Below are positions 61,169 to 64,000 of a DNA stretch of 64,000 bases, one piece after another. This stretch comes from Liolophura sinensis (taxonomy: Eukaryota; Mollusca; Polyplacophora; Chitonida; Chitonidae), in NCBI RefSeq assembly GCF_032854445.1, contig NC_088299.1, positions 15,619,608 to 15,683,607 on the forward strand. Reading direction: 5' to 3'. The notes beneath the pieces were generated by a model. That model had not been told where the DNA came from and did not search any database. It saw only the letters and a program-made list of their open reading frames with translations. How positions within the stretch are numbered: the stretch's first letter is position 1; each line of letters opens with the position of its first letter. A program made the position numbers and the translations under genes.

Positions 61169-63694
61169 CTGCAAATATAAAAGACATTGTTTTTTTGAAG
61201 ACTTTTAATCAGATTGGGCTAAATGTGTGCACCAAAAGATTAGATGATCTGTAGATCAAATCAACAAAAATTCTTACTAGTGTACATAATTTTGATACTT
61301 ATACACATAAACAAGTTATTCTAACATTAAACATGGTGTTAATGACATTATTAACACCAACGATGGGCAATAAAGTTGACAAACTTTAGAGAAATATTCA
61401 CAAAAAAACAAAAAAAGACAGGTGGTTAGACCCATATTAATATATGTTTCACAAAAAATTAATTTTTTCGAAAAACATTTGTTAAAAAAACAAAACACAC
61501 AAATAAAATTACCCGCAGATTAACTTTTCACTGACATTTGCATTGACTATTACTTCCTTTCACTTTATCTTCAATAAATGCTAAATTCAAAATATTAATT
61601 CCACTACATATAGTCTCTGTATATAGAACCTTGAGAAACAGTAAATAAGAGTTCAGACAGTAAACATCTTGACCTTCACATAGCATGGTAGTCCAACTGG
61701 TCAGTTCTGGTATCAGCTGGTCTTGATAGAGATACCTGTACACTGACCAGCACAGCCTACATGGAGCAATGTCCTTTATCAGCAGCCTACTATCACTAAA
61801 TCTAATACAAATACACACACTTCTATCTATGGTAGACCCCTGGCACCAGATTTCCCAATTTTAAATGTGGCACATGTCCCAGCATAATCTATGCAGATCC
61901 CCACAGATGGGATACCAGTGCACCACACATCTTTTTTGGACTGTAATGAAAGTCACAAAACAACACATAGTGATAGAAAAATTTCATTTCTAAATCGCTC
62001 AGTTTAATAACAATAACAAAGAAGTTGAGCTGATGGGTTTTAAAATGGATTCTGTGTCAATACACATACGTGTACACCTTTAGCACACTTGTTGCTACTT
62101 GCAAATACATGTAATGACATAATAAATGAAAGTTTCCATTTTCACAAGTTTAAACAGTTCAGCAATGTGCTGAATATCTAGGATTGTTTTAAACATTAAA
62201 AATGTCTACAAACTGTTCAGAAACTGGAAGTTCTGTCAGAAAACAGCCAATAGAAATTTAAAATGTTTAAATGAAAGGAATGCAACCAACACAACTCATT
62301 TTGTACATTCTTCTCCGAGCTTGATGATAAACAGCTACATGCAGTTTAATAACAATGACATGTTCACCTCTAGCTCCACTCATTGTGACATGTGCTCCAT
62401 CATTGTGCAGTTCTTTGATTTTCCCTTGAAGGTCAAAGTGAAAGAAAGTTAAAAATTGTGAAGTGAGGCTCAACTGACAGACAAATGAAAAATATGAATG
62501 AATTCAAAACAGTTTTATATTTTTTCACGAGAGTTAAACGCTGGCTTAATGAACCACATAACTGGTGTACAGGTACTCGAACATCATAAATCTGAGTTCT
62601 TCCCATTTTAAATGCAGCTCTTAATCATGGAACAGCTGTTATAATATTCTCAAATGTATGCTTATAATATATTGAAAAAAAAAAAGGTGCTGTGATCAGA
62701 GCACCTTGCCGGTGGCAGTATAGTCCATTAAGCCCACCTTACCATTCGAACATTGTTCTGCAAAACATTTTCTAAAAAAAACATAAGTAAACATATTTTT
62801 AGAGTTTTCAATGGCTTATGCTGTCTCTAATGTCACTTTCAACATGCTGTTTCACCAGCATCATAATGTATCATGTTTTCCTGTATCAGGCCTATTCTGG
62901 CAAAGCCATTCGACAGTGCTGCCTCACTTAATAGCTACAGTTATAATACAGAACACATGCTAATATAAGATCCCGATAAAGAATTATTCGCTCAAAAAAA
63001 CCAAAACAAATGGCATGCCCCCACCCCATCCCCCTTTAAAAAAATTAACAGTTTAATAACTCTTTACATTAACAGTTTGGATAAGCTAAATCACAAACAT
63101 TTCCTGAAAACCCGTCCATACTAAACTGGTCTCGCTATATCCTTACAAAGAGTGCATCATGCTGATGACCATGAATAATCCTATTAATTGACTGTGGCGA
63201 ACATCTAAAGATCAGAGAAATATCATCAGTGATTACAGAGTGTTATTTCAGTAGTGTACAATGTTTGTGATATATATAGAGTCTTTCCTCAGGTGCCTGT
63301 TGGCCATATTCATGGAATCATTATTTCCCGCTTTCGAAATGTTCCACATGACTTCGTACCTTGATTTAGTTGTCTCTACGTGTACAAGTCAGGGCAGATT
63401 CACATTCACAAAAAGTACACCATATAGATTTTACTGGTAAGTATAATGTCAAAACTTTTCAATGCTTGCATCAATCAAGTCTTTGTCGTGATTCAGAGTA
63501 ATTCGTGCTTCACGCTGGTGTCAAATTAAATACCGTTTGGCATCTGAAATGTAATGGGACTTTGGTTTAATACCAAAGCCACCAGAATTCAGCCAAACAA
63601 TGAGTCTACTCCAGTATTAAACTGATTTCACAAATACTAGTATAGCATAAAAATTTCTAAATAAAGAATTTGTATTTATACTGAAGTTGCTTAC
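61169..63694. other. Non-coding stretch upstream of the finger 1 exon
   Basis: Probably an intron of the zinc-finger gene if 63695-63793 is an exon, otherwise 5' flank. It is AT-rich with scattered A and T runs. No second zf-met finger pattern, SINE or tandem array is visible. A 57-bp stretch at 62368-62424 has splice-like ends on the minus strand, but its phase does not fit the next exon. Confidence 0.4.
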
Positions 63695-63793
63695 CTCTAA
63701 TACAGAATCAGCCTTTAGACAAAGCTGCAATGCAAGCTCACAGGGTAGTAGCACTTGTGAGATCTGCAGTATTACTACTGTAGTACCATAACT
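63695..63793 (-). other. Candidate 5' exon (untranslated or coding) of the zinc-finger gene
   Basis: A near-consensus donor, TTAGAG then GTAAGC (GT at 63694-63693), closes a stretch that stays open for 33 codons back to a TGA at 63796-63794. The frame ends in phase 0, which matches the start of the finger 1 exon. It contains no ATG, so it would be 5' UTR or an internal coding exon reading ...CLKADSVLE. No convincing acceptor is visible upstream and the peptide is not recognised. The call rests only on donor quality and phase. Confidence 0.2.
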
Positions 63794-64000
63794 TCAGTAA
63801 TGTGCTTCCGAATTATACTACACCCTTACTACTGCCAGGAGGTCAAACGACACTGATATATACACTGATATATCTCAGGGGAAGAGCTACTGTCTGCAGG
63901 TGGCAGGTAGATATCCTAATTACAGGTGTGCACAACCTAGTACAAGGGTCTTCTGTAAGTCTTCAATCTTTTCACATGTTTGCATGGTGTTTATTCAGAA

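Noticed and set aside
62368-62424. 57-bp minus-strand stretch with splice-like ends (TTCAAG acceptor, AGAG/GTGAAC donor)
   Set aside because: Its phase (1 at both ends) does not join the finger 1 exon, and the peptide has no finger or family motif.

Overview
The window looks like non-model invertebrate nuclear DNA, most likely from a mollusc (bivalve or gastropod). It is AT-rich and intron-rich. It carries many copies of a tRNA-derived SINE whose 3' module (with a core like GGCCGCCGTCGTATAAGTG) I recall as common in molluscan genomes, plus a second dispersed family beginning with GAGTGAGTG...TTTAACGTCG. The species cannot be named from sequence alone. There is no bacterial or viral gene, CRISPR array, rRNA gene or convincing free-standing tRNA gene.

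Only one protein-coding gene can be supported. It lies on the minus strand and encodes a small protein of matrin-type (zf-met, double-stranded-RNA-binding) C2H2 zinc fingers in the ZMAT3/WIG1, ZNF346/JAZ and ZNF385 family. Three coding exons are visible: 61168-60972 (finger 1), 60234-60038 (finger 2) and 29194-28917 (finger 3 and stop). The splice phases fit end to end. The last intron is about 31 kb and holds most of the repeats in the right half. Finger 1 is odd: as written, the second zinc-binding histidine is lost, and the family-typical tail HAKKLRL sits in the adjacent frame, one base away. A candidate 5' exon ending at a strong splice donor lies near 63.7 kb.

The left part (1-24 kb) has no recognisable gene. 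It holds tandem arrays with 28-bp, 35-bp and 22-bp units, several diverged SINE relics, and patches of more complex, CpG-containing sequence that could be conserved regulatory DNA. From 24 to 28.9 kb lies the probable 3' UTR or flank of the zinc-finger gene, with more SINEs, a foldback MITE and a 13-bp array.

The large intron (29.2-60 kb) contains a five-copy 111-bp repeat, a 2-kb array of a 32-bp unit with an alternating A/B stretch, and a nearly G-free 68-bp array. It also carries 41-bp and 28-bp arrays and three or four well preserved SINEs, one with perfect target-site duplications. A 204-bp mariner deletion derivative there keeps both terminal inverted repeats and the start of its transposase. 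Several candidate regulatory patches are also present. The short intron between fingers 1 and 2 carries a 29-bp array.

Tandem repetition, rather than coding content, is the dominant feature. Most long open frames in this window are by-products of these arrays. I found nothing that amounts to a clearly new biological system. The best leads are the register change in finger 1, the array of U1-complementary sequences at 10.4-11.3 kb, and the mariner remnant.
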